Source: Mycocentrospora acerina
Lineage: Eukaryota > Ascomycota > Dothideomycetes > Pleosporales
Direction: 5' to 3'
DNA: 64,000 bases
Assembly (NCBI GenBank): GCA_022701365.1
Contig: JAKUHH010000026.1
Coordinates: 186,001-250,000, forward strand
Position 1 is the first letter of the stretch, and the number at the start of each line of letters is the position of its first letter. Made by a program: the position numbers and the translations under genes. Under the pieces are notes generated by a model, which saw only the letters and a program-made list of their open reading frames with translations, did no database searches and was not told where the DNA came from. Shown piece after piece: positions 55,719 to 64,000 of the stretch.

Positions 55719-57041
55719 TCACCCACCCTCCCCCTGATATCGATACTGATATGGCAGCTCTCCCTGGCTGGGGTTGGGATGTAGTCGGATTACACTGCGC
55801 AGCGACTCTGTGCTAGACATGGCGTGGATCGTCGACGGACTGCGGCGTTGCGGGTGGATCATGACACTCCCTGTATCGGACAGGGACGTTGAGTCTAAGG
55901 AGTGCGCGGATGCCGACATGCGTGGCGTGGCGTAGATGCCTGAGCTGCGGTGTGTCGAGATGGTCGCTCGTAGCGCGTCGTTTTCGCCATACGACGAATT
56001 GGAGCGTTGGCGGGAGAGTTGGGGAGTGCGGTATGGTTTATGTTCGGTGCTGGTTGATGATGTTGTCATTGTCGATTCTGTGGGCGCGAGGCTTCTGTCA
56101 TCGTCGTCTAGGTAGTTGGCTTGTGCACGCGCTTCTTCAATAACGACGGGGTCAAGGTCCGTCATGCCGTTCAGGACCTCCGCGAAGACGGACATGATGT
56201 CGCGGAACTGTGGCTCCGTGAGCGAGTCGGTCGAGAAGCGCGCGTACTCGTATTGCGCGAGGAATTTGGGTCCCAGCGTCGGGGGGTTAAGGAGGCCGAA
56301 GCTGGCGAGACGCGCGAGGTAGGAGCGTAGACCCATTGAGCGCGGGCGCTGGAGGAGCGTCACGATTTGCGCGTCGGGGAGAAGGGGCGTGTCGTCCGGG
56401 TATAGTAATGACGCGTTTTCGACAGTAGGGTCCGGTGGTGCGAGGGATACAGCTTTTGCTTCGATGAGGTTGGGGAGTTCGCATATCACGCTCCAATACT
56501 GGAGATTGGGCAGGTCTGAGGAGGAAGGAGATGCCCAGCCTGGGTGGGAGACGTGACCCCACGGCGGCGAGGCAGCAGATACGGCGAGGATTGTCGCGTC
56601 GAGGCAAATCTTCTTCTTGTGTCTCTCCTTCTCTGCTGTCGCTGGCCTGCTCCCTCCCGCCTCTGTGCCTTGCTCGTCCACCCGTATGTCCCGCGGTCGC
56701 GAATCCCACGCTATAATGGCGCTCCTCCGCAGCTGCACCACAATCATCTTCCTAACCAAGCTTCCCACTTCTCCATCCTCGACAGGAATATATGCCTTTG
56801 GAATCGCGCCGAGCACGGTGCGGTTCGTGTAGATCCTCGTCGAATAAATCAACAGCACAACCAGCCCTGTGAGCAAGTAGGCGCCGCCAATAACGAACAG
56901 CTTCTGAAGCTCGTTCGCCTTGATCGTCTGGTAAGAAGTGTCGGCAGGCGTCAAGGCAAGCAGGATCAGCAGGATGATGATGAGGATTGTGTACGTCGTG
57001 GAGTACCATATTCGAAACAGGGGGATGCGCGGGATGTGCAT
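55719..57041 (-). CDS. DLT1: Defect at low temperature protein 1 (Dlt1)
   Basis: An intronless gene of 440 residues on the minus strand from ATG 57041; the open frame runs a few codons further only to a TTG. Two membrane segments near the N-terminus (about 13-30, YSTTYTILIIILLILLAL, and 48-66, LFVIGGAYLLTGLVVLLIY) flank a short loop. The conserved cytosolic part follows: RIYTNRTVLGAIPKAYIPVE, VRKMIVVQLRRSAIIAWDSRPRD and HVSHPGWASPSSSDLPNLQYWSVICELPNLIEAKA. The C-terminal ~140 residues are Ser/Thr-rich and disordered. In yeast the gene is needed for growth in the cold; its biochemistry is unknown. It is downstream of, and on the same strand as, the TBP gene. Confidence 0.9.
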   Translation of the reverse strand: MHIPRIPLFRIWYSTTYTILIIILLILLALTPADTSYQTIKANELQKLFVIGGAYLLTGLVVLLIYSTRIYTNRTVLGAIPKAYIPVEDGEVGSLVRKMIVVQLRRSAIIAWDSRPRDIRVDEQGTEAGGSRPATAEKERHKKKICLDATILAVSAASPPWGHVSHPGWASPSSSDLPNLQYWSVICELPNLIEAKAVSLAPPDPTVENASLLYPDDTPLLPDAQIVTLLQRPRSMGLRSYLARLASFGLLNPPTLGPKFLAQYEYARFSTDSLTEPQFRDIMSVFAEVLNGMTDLDPVVIEEARAQANYLDDDDRSLAPTESTMTTSSTSTEHKPYRTPQLSRQRSNSSYGENDALRATISTHRSSGIYATPRMSASAHSLDSTSLSDTGSVMIHPQRRSPSTIHAMSSTESLRSVIRLHPNPSQGELPYQYRYQGEGG

Positions 57042-57948
57042 CGTGGCAGCGACCAAGAGGATGAGATGGTGGCTGTATGGAAATGCATCGATAGGCGATA
57101 TTAAAAATTAGAGCTTCGTCATGTTACATGGCCGGTGTCGTGGACAGTGGGGTCATCTGGAGCGAGGCTTTGTTGACGGTGGAGAGTGGGAAGTGAACGG
57201 CGACTCAAAAGGCGCTAGCCCCCCGACACATGCACACTGACGCATGCACGCACGACCCACGAGTTTGTATGAACCTCATCCAACAGGTAGGACATGGACA
57301 AGTCGAGATTGTGACATGTGAAAACTCACCCAAGGGACAATCGGCGACACGACGCTTCGAGGTGATGTGGATAATGAGCCACAAAAGGAATGCACAACCA
57401 CAAAGACCTTGTCTCTGGCGGACTGGAAGATTTAATATCATAGTAGTATTGCTATTTAATCCAGCCCACTTTCGGTGGGCGTGGCCAATAGCCCATGACA
57501 GGCTGCTTAATGGAGAGCTCAATCCATGAGAAGCTCTGGCATCTTCATCGGCCGCCATTGTGAGCTTCTCCGTGCAAGGCTTTCACGCCCGCACTCACGC
57601 GCCGTCACGTCCATCCCCAGTTGTAATCAATCTCGTTTCGTCCCCATACATACATACTCGCCCACGTAATCGTACCCGCTAAAAGAGAAGAGAGAAGAGA
57701 AGCGCATCATCAGACCTCCATGAACATGATTACTGGAGGCTAAATGGCCTTGCAGATGTCTAGGGGTAATTGGGAGTATTTTTTTGGAAAAAGGAACACG
57801 TGAGCCGCCCACCGTAACGCCATGCAATGCCGCAAAGATGAAAATAAAATGGAAAAAGTGAGTTCGAGTCAACGCCAGACACGTCAGTGAAGCGCGTCCA
57901 CAGGTTCATCAATACTCGACATAGTCGGGGCCATCAATAAAGAGGCAC
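57042..57948. other. Intergenic between DLT1 start and TBP stop
   Basis: 907 bp, same-strand tandem genes. Contains the DLT1 promoter (a CCAAT box lies near 57,485) and the TBP 3' UTR. Short frames on both strands are not supported. Confidence 0.5.
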
Positions 57949-58796
57949 TTACGACTTGCGGAAGTCCGACAGTACAGGATAGATGAGTTCAAAGGCCTGA
58001 TAGATCTCTTCGCGGACCTTGGCACCAGTGAGAACAATCTTGCCACTGACAAAGATGAGCAGGACAATCTTGGGCTTCATCATGCGGTAGATGAGACCAG
58101 GGAACAACTCAGGCTCGTAGGACGAGAAAGTGTGATGGCGACTGGCAAGACCCTCCAAGCGAATGGGGAACTTGATATCGCAGGAACCAACAATGTTCTG
58201 GATCTTGAAGTCCTATGCACTGTTAGCAGTGGCCGAGGACACCAAGTCCGGCGCAACGTACGGTGAACTTTGCATTGAACCCCAGCTTCTGGATAATCCG
58301 CGCATATTTGCGGGAAGCAAGACGGCTGTCATCCTCAGACTTGGCACCAGTCACAACCATCTTTCCACTCGCAAAGACCAGAGCCGTCGTCTTGGGCTCT
58401 CGAATACGCATGATAACCGCAGCGAAACGCTTTGGGTTGTACTCGGCGTTTCGGGCGTGCAGAGCAATGGTCTTGAGGTCAAGGCGAGCAGAGAGGTTGA
58501 CAGTGGCCACAATGTTCTGTAGGGTAGGTACGATGCCAGATGGGACCTGGCCATTCTGGGTATCGGGGGTAGCCGCAGGGGTTGCAACACCATTTGCGTT
58601 TTCCAATGCCTGCTGAGTATTCTTCTCTGAGGTCGGTGGAGTCAGGTCCACGCCATTAGGATATGCGAGAGAGCCCGGAGCCACAAACTAGGAGAGACGG
58701 TTAGAACGACTTATAAGACATGCAAGTATCACCATAGCTTACCGTCTTGGCCTGGGCGGCGGTGGACGGATGCGAGTTGAGAGAAGAAGGATCCAT
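57949..58796 (-). CDS. TBP: TATA-box-binding protein (TBP)
   Basis: Three exons on the minus strand, 58796-58743, 58687-58262 and 58212-57949, with introns of 55 and 49 bp, give 247 residues. The N-terminal ~67 residues are variable and Pro/Thr/Asn-rich. The saddle-shaped core begins at GIVPTLQNIVATVNLSARLDLKTIALHARNAEY. Its two direct repeats carry IMRIREPKTTALVFASGKMVVTGAKSEDD and MMKPKIVLLIFVSGKIVLTGAKVREEI. The splice joins NAKFT to DFKIQNIVGSCD. It is the central DNA-binding subunit of TFIID, SL1/core factor and TFIIIB in the nucleus. The core is near-invariant across eukaryotes, so confidence is very high. Confidence 0.97.
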
Positions 58797-61672
58797 GATT
58801 GATGCTATCTGAGGATGGGATCCCGAGTAAGGAACTCGAGAAGGAGACGCGAGAGATGTGCTTGACAGACTAGACAAGTCAGACTCTTGCTTGGACGGCA
58901 GCAGCAGCGACGGTCAAGCCGGGCGGACTACGAGATCGCGCAGATGAGGCGACGTCGGTCGACGCTAGAGAGGCAAGAGGGGTCTTGCGCGGGGGTAGGT
59001 GAGGACCGTACCGGACGCAGGAGAGCTACAATCGAATGTGTCCCTCGCAAACGCTGACAAGTATGTGTGTCGCGGAACTCGATGCAGCCGACGGCGACAA
59101 CGAGTCAATGTGCGGTGGTAGAAACCAAAAGCGATGCCTGCAAGCCTTTGGCAGTGAACCGAGAGACGCGCGTGGGGACCGAGGCTGCTTGTGAAGCGGC
59201 TGTCGCAAGAGTGGTACAGGGACTTGGCGCCGATCGCAAAACGCTCTCGACCTGTGAGAGAATGTAGATGCGCGGATGAGCACAAGCTGGTTCTCCAGTC
59301 GCGGTATTAGTGAGCGCGCAGTGAAGTACAGTTGCTTCTGTGCTGCGGTCGGGGTGGGTGCGGAAAGGTTGAGGGCGGCCGAGCTGTGATGCTGATGCGG
59401 AAGCCGGCTGAAAAACACGCGGGGCGGCCAGGTATTTATACATGTTGGCTGCTGCCTGCCGGGGAGCCCTGTGCGTGCTAGTGCCGGGGCTAGCGTGGAC
59501 TAGCGCGGGTTTTGCTGGAGCGAGAAGTTTCTGAATAGGGGCTCCAGCACGCGCGGTCCCTTGCCCTCGCCGCCTCTCCTCGCCTCCTGCGACGCCTTGG
59601 GGGCCTTGGGCACGCTGCCAGGCTCGCCGGCTGCATCTGCCGCACCCTCGCACTCGGCGTCGACGCGTGCATCGCCGGTGTTGCTGTGGTGCTGCGATGC
59701 TGCGATGCTGCGTGCACAGCTCGGCCGTGCCTTCCTCTCACTACCCAGCGATGACGCCGCCATGACCGGGGACCGGACCTAGCGACACCAGGCCGCGACC
59801 AGTCGCCTTATCGCCTCACCTGCTTGCTGCGACACCACTGTATTACGACAATCAGCCAACCAAATTTTCATCACGACTGCCGTCCCAGGGTCCTGTCCGA
59901 GCTGGCGCCGCTCAGCGTCGCCGCTCTGCATTCTGGAATGCATCGTCTCCATGTCGCTTTGGGATTATGTGTGCGGCAGCCTGCCTGTGCCCAATTCTGC
60001 GCTGAAGGCGCACCCCTGCGCCGTCGCAAGCGGCAAAACAACAAAGAAAACAGAAAACTGCAAAGAGCAAACGCAGGTCGCAACCACGACCGCCGGATAC
60101 GGCCAGCGTCGCAGTGAGTAGTAAACGCTGCCATTGCACACTTGTTCAGTACGCCTGGGTAGCGCTGCCTGGTGGTGGTGGTTCCATGGTTGGCTGCAGT
60201 CGGCCATGTTGTTTGCCACCAGCCGAATGACTCACACCTCGCTGTCTGCAATAGGACACATCTCCTCTTCCGGTGAAAGTCGGTATGCATGCACTTGCAG
60301 ACTGGTGTAAATATCGCCTCTGGGTACACCACATTTCTAGCTCGTGATTTTTATGTGGCAAGGCTACTTGAAAAAAAATGGCTGCCTCCAGCTTGCAAGG
60401 TGGTTATATTCGCCAACTATGTGAATTATGATCAGTCAAGCAGCACACCTTTGAGCCTCGCTCCACATGTCATTTGTAGTACAAGCCGTGATTCCAAGCC
60501 TGAATGATTGTTTTCGTTGTCCCAGTCAGATGTCGTGTAGATCCCTCTATTTAGCTTGTATTTCACACCTGCGTTAACCATCTACCTACCCTCGTCTGTA
60601 CACCAACTTTCGGTCTTCTGACTCTACAACATTGATTTGCACACACTCTTAATCCGAGATTACGTGCAATTTTATCAAGCAAGGAACAGCAAACATGGAC
60701 ATTTGACATGGTCAGGGATTACACATATACTCTACGCTCTAGTTGCTGATCAACAATCGAACATAAACATCGCTAATCTCTTTTTCGAATCCTGAGCCTC
60801 GTTTGCGCTTCTACTTACAATCTCTCTATCCGCGTGCTTGGACTATCTACTACCAAGTCACTCAGCATGACCAAAAACGATCTGCACCAATACGAATAAA
60901 GGCAAAAGTATGCCAAAAACTAGAAGGTACAACCCTGCTTATGTTGACAAGTAAACACACCCTGCTCACATGAGCCATTTATTACTGTTCAATCTCGTTT
61001 CCGCTGTTTGTAAATGCAAAGAAAAATTGTCGAATTTCTGATTCTAGGATTTCGTCGCCCCATTTTGTCTTGTCGTCAAGGTAATAAAAAAGTGTTGATT
61101 CTTTGGAAAGATCCATCAAGGAAAATATAAATCGCCCTAATTTTGTAACATGTGTAGACCGCTCAGAAAGGAACTTTCACATAGGTTGTCAAGCAGAAAA
61201 GAAAGCTGATAGGTAGAATCTACCAAGAAAAAAATTGAAACACGAATCACACTTCTCCAAAACGTCCTCAAGACCGAACAGCACTTCAAAACATTTTTTG
61301 AACCAGGGAATGCCCAAGTTATGAACCACAGATGAAATGGTCAAGAGAAAAATCAATTGGACAAACAACGAGATAAATTTTTTTGTGAAAAGTCTGAACC
61401 ATGGAATCTCGTCTCACGAGTTTACTACTGAATATATTAATCTCGAATCTGAACTGTAGGATTTCTTTTTCTTTTTCATCACCAGCAGCAGCAGCAGCAC
61501 CACCACCACCACCACCACCACCACAATTACCAAGGCAATACTACATTGGACAATCTCACCAATTTACCACAACTTTCAACTTTCCACAAGGCTCACCTTT
61601 CAGCCATCACCATCACCACCACTACTACTAAGACCAACACACCACAACACAACCCAACCCAACCGAACCACA
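58797..61672. other. 2.9-kb region with no supported gene
   Basis: Divergent promoter space between TBP (-) and the RING-like gene (+). The 58.9-60.2 kb part is GC-rich with many overlapping frames on both strands, none recognisable. 60.5-61.4 kb is AT-richer. The last 250 bp before 61673 look like a 5' leader (CAG/CAC run, then ACCACAACACAACCC). Confidence 0.5.
61483..61522. repeat. CAG/CAC trinucleotide run
   Basis: About four CAG units followed by about eight CAC units, in the leader of the RING-like gene. It produces an ORF with Ala5-Pro8 in one frame that is not considered real. Confidence 0.8.
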
Positions 61673-62392
61673 ATGATCTTCCCTACAAAATCCCTTTTCA
61701 AAACCCACGGCCTAACCCCCCTCACCCTCTCCTCCTTCTCCTCCCTCCTCTCCCCCTGCACCATCTGCCTCTACCCCCTCCACACAGGTACACCCGCCCC
61801 TTCTTCAACCGAGCAACCTCACCGCGCCGTCCAAATCACTTCCTGCGGCCACACCTACGGCTTCGAATGTCTCTCCGCGTGGCTCGAAGTAGGAAACTCT
61901 TGTCCAACATGCCGCCGCATGCTCTTTGAGACGGCCGACGAGCCCGTCACCAGGGAGGATGGGGAGTGGGTTGTTGAGCAGCTGCGGGGAAGGTATGGGG
62001 CTGAGAGGGCGAGGAGGAGTGTGGAGGGTATGTATGGGGAAGGGGAAAGGGAGGAAGATGAAGAGGAGAGGGAGAGGGAGAGGGAAATTGAAGAGGCGTT
62101 TTTGCTGTGGGATGCGGCGGTCAGGGAGAGGGTGTGGGAGTATGAGGATGAGAGCGAGGGTGAGGGTGAGGGTGAGGTTCAAGGGGTATATGGGTTGGAG
62201 GGTAGGTTCGGGTACGAATATGAGGGCGTGGATTATGGGTATGAGAGTGAGATGGATTGGGAGGCAGAGGAGATTGGGGATGATGACCAGATGGATGAGA
62301 ATAGGGAGATGAACTTTGATGCTGAGGAGCCGGAGCTGGAGTTTGAGGGCATTGGTGAAGTCCAGGCGCTTGATGTGAAGATTTGGTGGTAG
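61673..62392 (+). CDS. RING-like zinc finger protein with an acidic C-terminus
   Basis: A single exon of 239 residues. The RING-type signature is C29-x2-C32 (SPCTICLY), C58-x-H60 (SCGHTYGF), C66 (ECLSAWL) and C77-x2-C80 (SCPTCRRM). The ligand normally expected at residue 63 (H/C two residues after H60) is a glycine, a variant common in fungal proteins with a CGHxxGxxC pattern. After residue 100 the protein is a highly charged Glu/Arg-rich and then Glu/Tyr-rich tail (EEEREREREIEEAF; DESEGEGEGEV). Probable E3 ubiquitin ligase or scaffold, but ligase activity is uncertain given the incomplete ligand set. Confidence 0.82.
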   Translation: MIFPTKSLFKTHGLTPLTLSSFSSLLSPCTICLYPLHTGTPAPSSTEQPHRAVQITSCGHTYGFECLSAWLEVGNSCPTCRRMLFETADEPVTREDGEWVVEQLRGRYGAERARRSVEGMYGEGEREEDEEEREREREIEEAFLLWDAAVRERVWEYEDESEGEGEGEVQGVYGLEGRFGYEYEGVDYGYESEMDWEAEEIGDDDQMDENREMNFDAEEPELEFEGIGEVQALDVKIWW

Positions 62393-62844
62393 CGGGGGGA
62401 AGGTGCGGCTTTGAGAGATGGGGTGTGTGTGAGTCTGTGGGATTTCTTTGTCTCTTTAGGTTTAATATTGTCTTCAGAATAGCTTTGATTTTTATTCATT
62501 TATTTAGTTGTATCAGAATAGTATTGTAGTACACGGACTGAAGTGTTTGCCAGTTGCGATGTGTTGGCATCATCCACTGTACCTCTCACTCCTGATCTAC
62601 TACAGGAATAGCCTTGACGTACAAAGAGAAAAATCAGAATTTAACTTGATCAAAGAAAAATGGGACTTGCGATTCTCAAGTATAGTACGAAAACACAAAC
62701 AAAACAAAATAATTCAAACCTTTGCGTCTCCCCCCGTTACTCACGGCATCCACTTAAACGCACTCAGCATAACTCCCATCTATCCTATTCTGCCCCACCA
62801 TCCCCCATTCACTTCTCGTTCTCCTCCACAACGCCACAAAACCC
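62393..62844. other. Intergenic, convergent 3' ends
   Basis: 452 bp, AT-rich, between the RING-like stop and the BYS1 stop. No gene recognised. Confidence 0.5.
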
Positions 62845-63300
62845 TCACTCCGCACAAAGCGTAAGCACCAAATCCGTCTCCCCAAAATATACCGCAGTCT
62901 TCTGCCCCAGCTGCTTTCCATTCCAAATAATCTCCTCTACATCCTCATTTCCGCCGCCCAACGTCAAATTCCACCCCTGAAACTCGAAGCCATTGTGGGA
63001 GCTGAGATCATAGTAAACACTCTGGCCCTTGTTGTACGTGTAGGAAAAATGCAACACTGGTTCGTTTTTGTACAGTCCGTCGGGAGAAAGCGTGACTTTG
63101 ATGGCTGTGCCGACACCGGAGAAGTATTGCTCTTCGAAGTGGTAGGTGGAAGGAGGGATGGGGACTATTGCACTGGCTTTTATGCCTACCGAGGCGGTGT
63201 AGACGGGGTATGGACAGGCGTTGTGGATTATAGCAAGGGGAGTGGCAAAAGTGCTGGTCGTGAGGGCAAGTACGACGGGTAGAAGAGCGGAAGAGCGCAT
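62845..63300 (-). CDS. BYS1-family secreted protein
   Basis: An intronless gene of 151 residues on the minus strand, ATG at 63300. A signal peptide spans ~1-19 (MRSSALLPVVLALTTSTFA). The mature part has the thaumatin-like BYS1 architecture: AIIHNACPYPVYTASVGIKASAI, VPIPPSTYHFEEQYF, GTAIKVTLSPDG, VLHFSYTYNKGQSVYYDLSSHNGFEF. Only two cysteines remain in the mature protein (one near the start, one in the last five residues), which probably bond. BYS1 was first described as a yeast-phase-specific protein in Blastomyces; members are common in plant-associated fungi. Function in most species is unknown. Confidence 0.85.
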   Translation of the reverse strand: MRSSALLPVVLALTTSTFATPLAIIHNACPYPVYTASVGIKASAIVPIPPSTYHFEEQYFSGVGTAIKVTLSPDGLYKNEPVLHFSYTYNKGQSVYYDLSSHNGFEFQGWNLTLGGGNEDVEEIIWNGKQLGQKTAVYFGETDLVLTLCAE

Positions 63301-64000
63301 GTTATTTGTAAGGGATGAGATGGACTCTTTGCTTTAAAATGTTTAAAAGTGATTGATGCTGGAGCGCAAATGTTGGGTCTGAATTTGTGAGGTTTAAAAA
63401 AACACAGTTGCTTTCGTTCTTAAATAGCACATCGCCGGCTCATAAAACACTCTGTACCCTATGCTCGTTAGGCGCTCCATTGTCGCCTCGAAGTCAATGG
63501 TACTGGTAGAGGTCAGTACGACGGCAGGGTGTCAAGTAAGGTGCCACATTTCCCGGTCACAGATGAAATAGTATGGTTCTGTGCTGTTTGTGCATAGGCA
63601 TTTCTGTCCCCAACACCTGAAGAGTACATTTGTCATTTCGACAGCTAAAGGGCATCTCGAAACATGTCTGAGCCCTGCATGTGTGGGACAGGGACCTGCA
63701 GAATCTGCTACTGTGGTACCAATAGACAGGCGTGAATTATTGTTGCACCCGCCTATATAACCTCTTATGAAACCTCGAGAGCGAATAGAAGACGAGAAAT
63801 ATGTAAGAAAAATAGGGAGAAGAAAATGATGCCAACACAATGATGAGAGATGGTGGTCAGTTGAGATTGCAAGACCAGTGAGCAAAGACAAAGCGCGAAT
63901 TATGAAAACCGCTAACTGAAAAGAAATCGCAGGTACAGTACATGTACTCCTACAATAGACCTGTCACCCGCCAAAAATGGGTGATTGTGTTCACCTTGTT
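63301..64000. other. Right-edge intergenic, BYS1 promoter
   Basis: 700 bp to the window edge. TTTAAAA-type elements near 63,335-63,350 lie close to the BYS1 start. Nothing else is supported. Confidence 0.5.

Noticed and set aside
57840..57880. GAGTTCGAGTC resembling a tRNA B box
   Set aside because: No A box at the right distance and no acceptor-stem pairing seen; not called a tRNA gene.
59105..59763. Overlapping GC-rich frames upstream of TBP
   Set aside because: Multiple overlapping frames on both strands, none with a domain or plausible leader; explained by GC-rich promoter sequence.
61401..61631. 76-codon ORF with Ala and Pro runs before the RING-like gene
   Set aside because: Arises from the CAG/CAC repeat in what looks like the leader; no function recognised.

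Overview
The window is nuclear DNA from a filamentous ascomycete, most likely a Dothideomycete of the Pleosporales type. The signs are short GT-AG introns (mostly 44-76 bp) with CTAAC/CTGAC-like branch points, mostly single or few-exon genes on both strands, and fungal families such as Dlt1, BYS1, Gpi18, a SAPS-family Sit4-associated protein and a fungal STAND NTPase. The genus call is inference. I count 25 supported protein genes plus one weak small one. Exon borders were built by hand from splice signals, reading frame and protein continuity. No tRNA, rRNA or CRISPR was recognised.

Layout. 1-20 kb: 3' end of an unknown gene (+), MOSC-domain protein (+), cytoplasmic GH43 glycosidase (+), a probable degenerate Copia-type LTR (about 4.75-5.54 kb), Vps60/CHMP5 ESCRT-III protein (-), SAPS phosphatase-associated protein (+), a weak small acidic ORF (+), an Aim32/Apd1-like bis-His ferredoxin protein (-), an unknown nuclear-looking protein (+), a secreted tyrosinase (+) and an unknown polytopic membrane protein (-). 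20-33 kb: vacuolar-type amino acid transporter (+), GPI-anchored PLC-like phosphodiesterase (+), ornithine cyclodeaminase/mu-crystallin (-), ribosomal protein L8 (-) divergent from Gpi18 mannosyltransferase (+), a Cys-rich secreted protein (+) and a GNAT acetyltransferase (+). 33.4-40.6 kb: one very large six-exon NACHT/STAND NTPase with a long TPR-like tail (-). 40.7-44.7 kb: 4 kb with no gene I can support. 44.7-64 kb: class II aldolase-like protein (+), long histidine-phosphatase-fold protein (-), WBP2-like protein (+), an assembly gap, peroxisomal 3-ketoacyl-CoA thiolase (+), a 9-bp minisatellite, Dlt1 (-), TATA-binding protein (-), a RING-like protein (+) and a BYS1-family secreted protein (-).

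Most of this is housekeeping content: transcription (TBP), translation (L8), ESCRT trafficking, GPI anchor synthesis and beta-oxidation. It is interspersed with a small secreted set (tyrosinase, PLC-like, Cys-rich protein, BYS1) of the kind seen in plant-associated fungi. I see no biosynthetic cluster and no clearly new multi-gene system. The items most worth a second look are the 2,327-residue STAND protein, the three unrecognised proteins (13.15 kb, 18.5 kb and the Cys-rich one at 30.4 kb), the near-perfect minisatellite, and the thiolase gene with its PTS2 signal and CCTCGG promoter sites.
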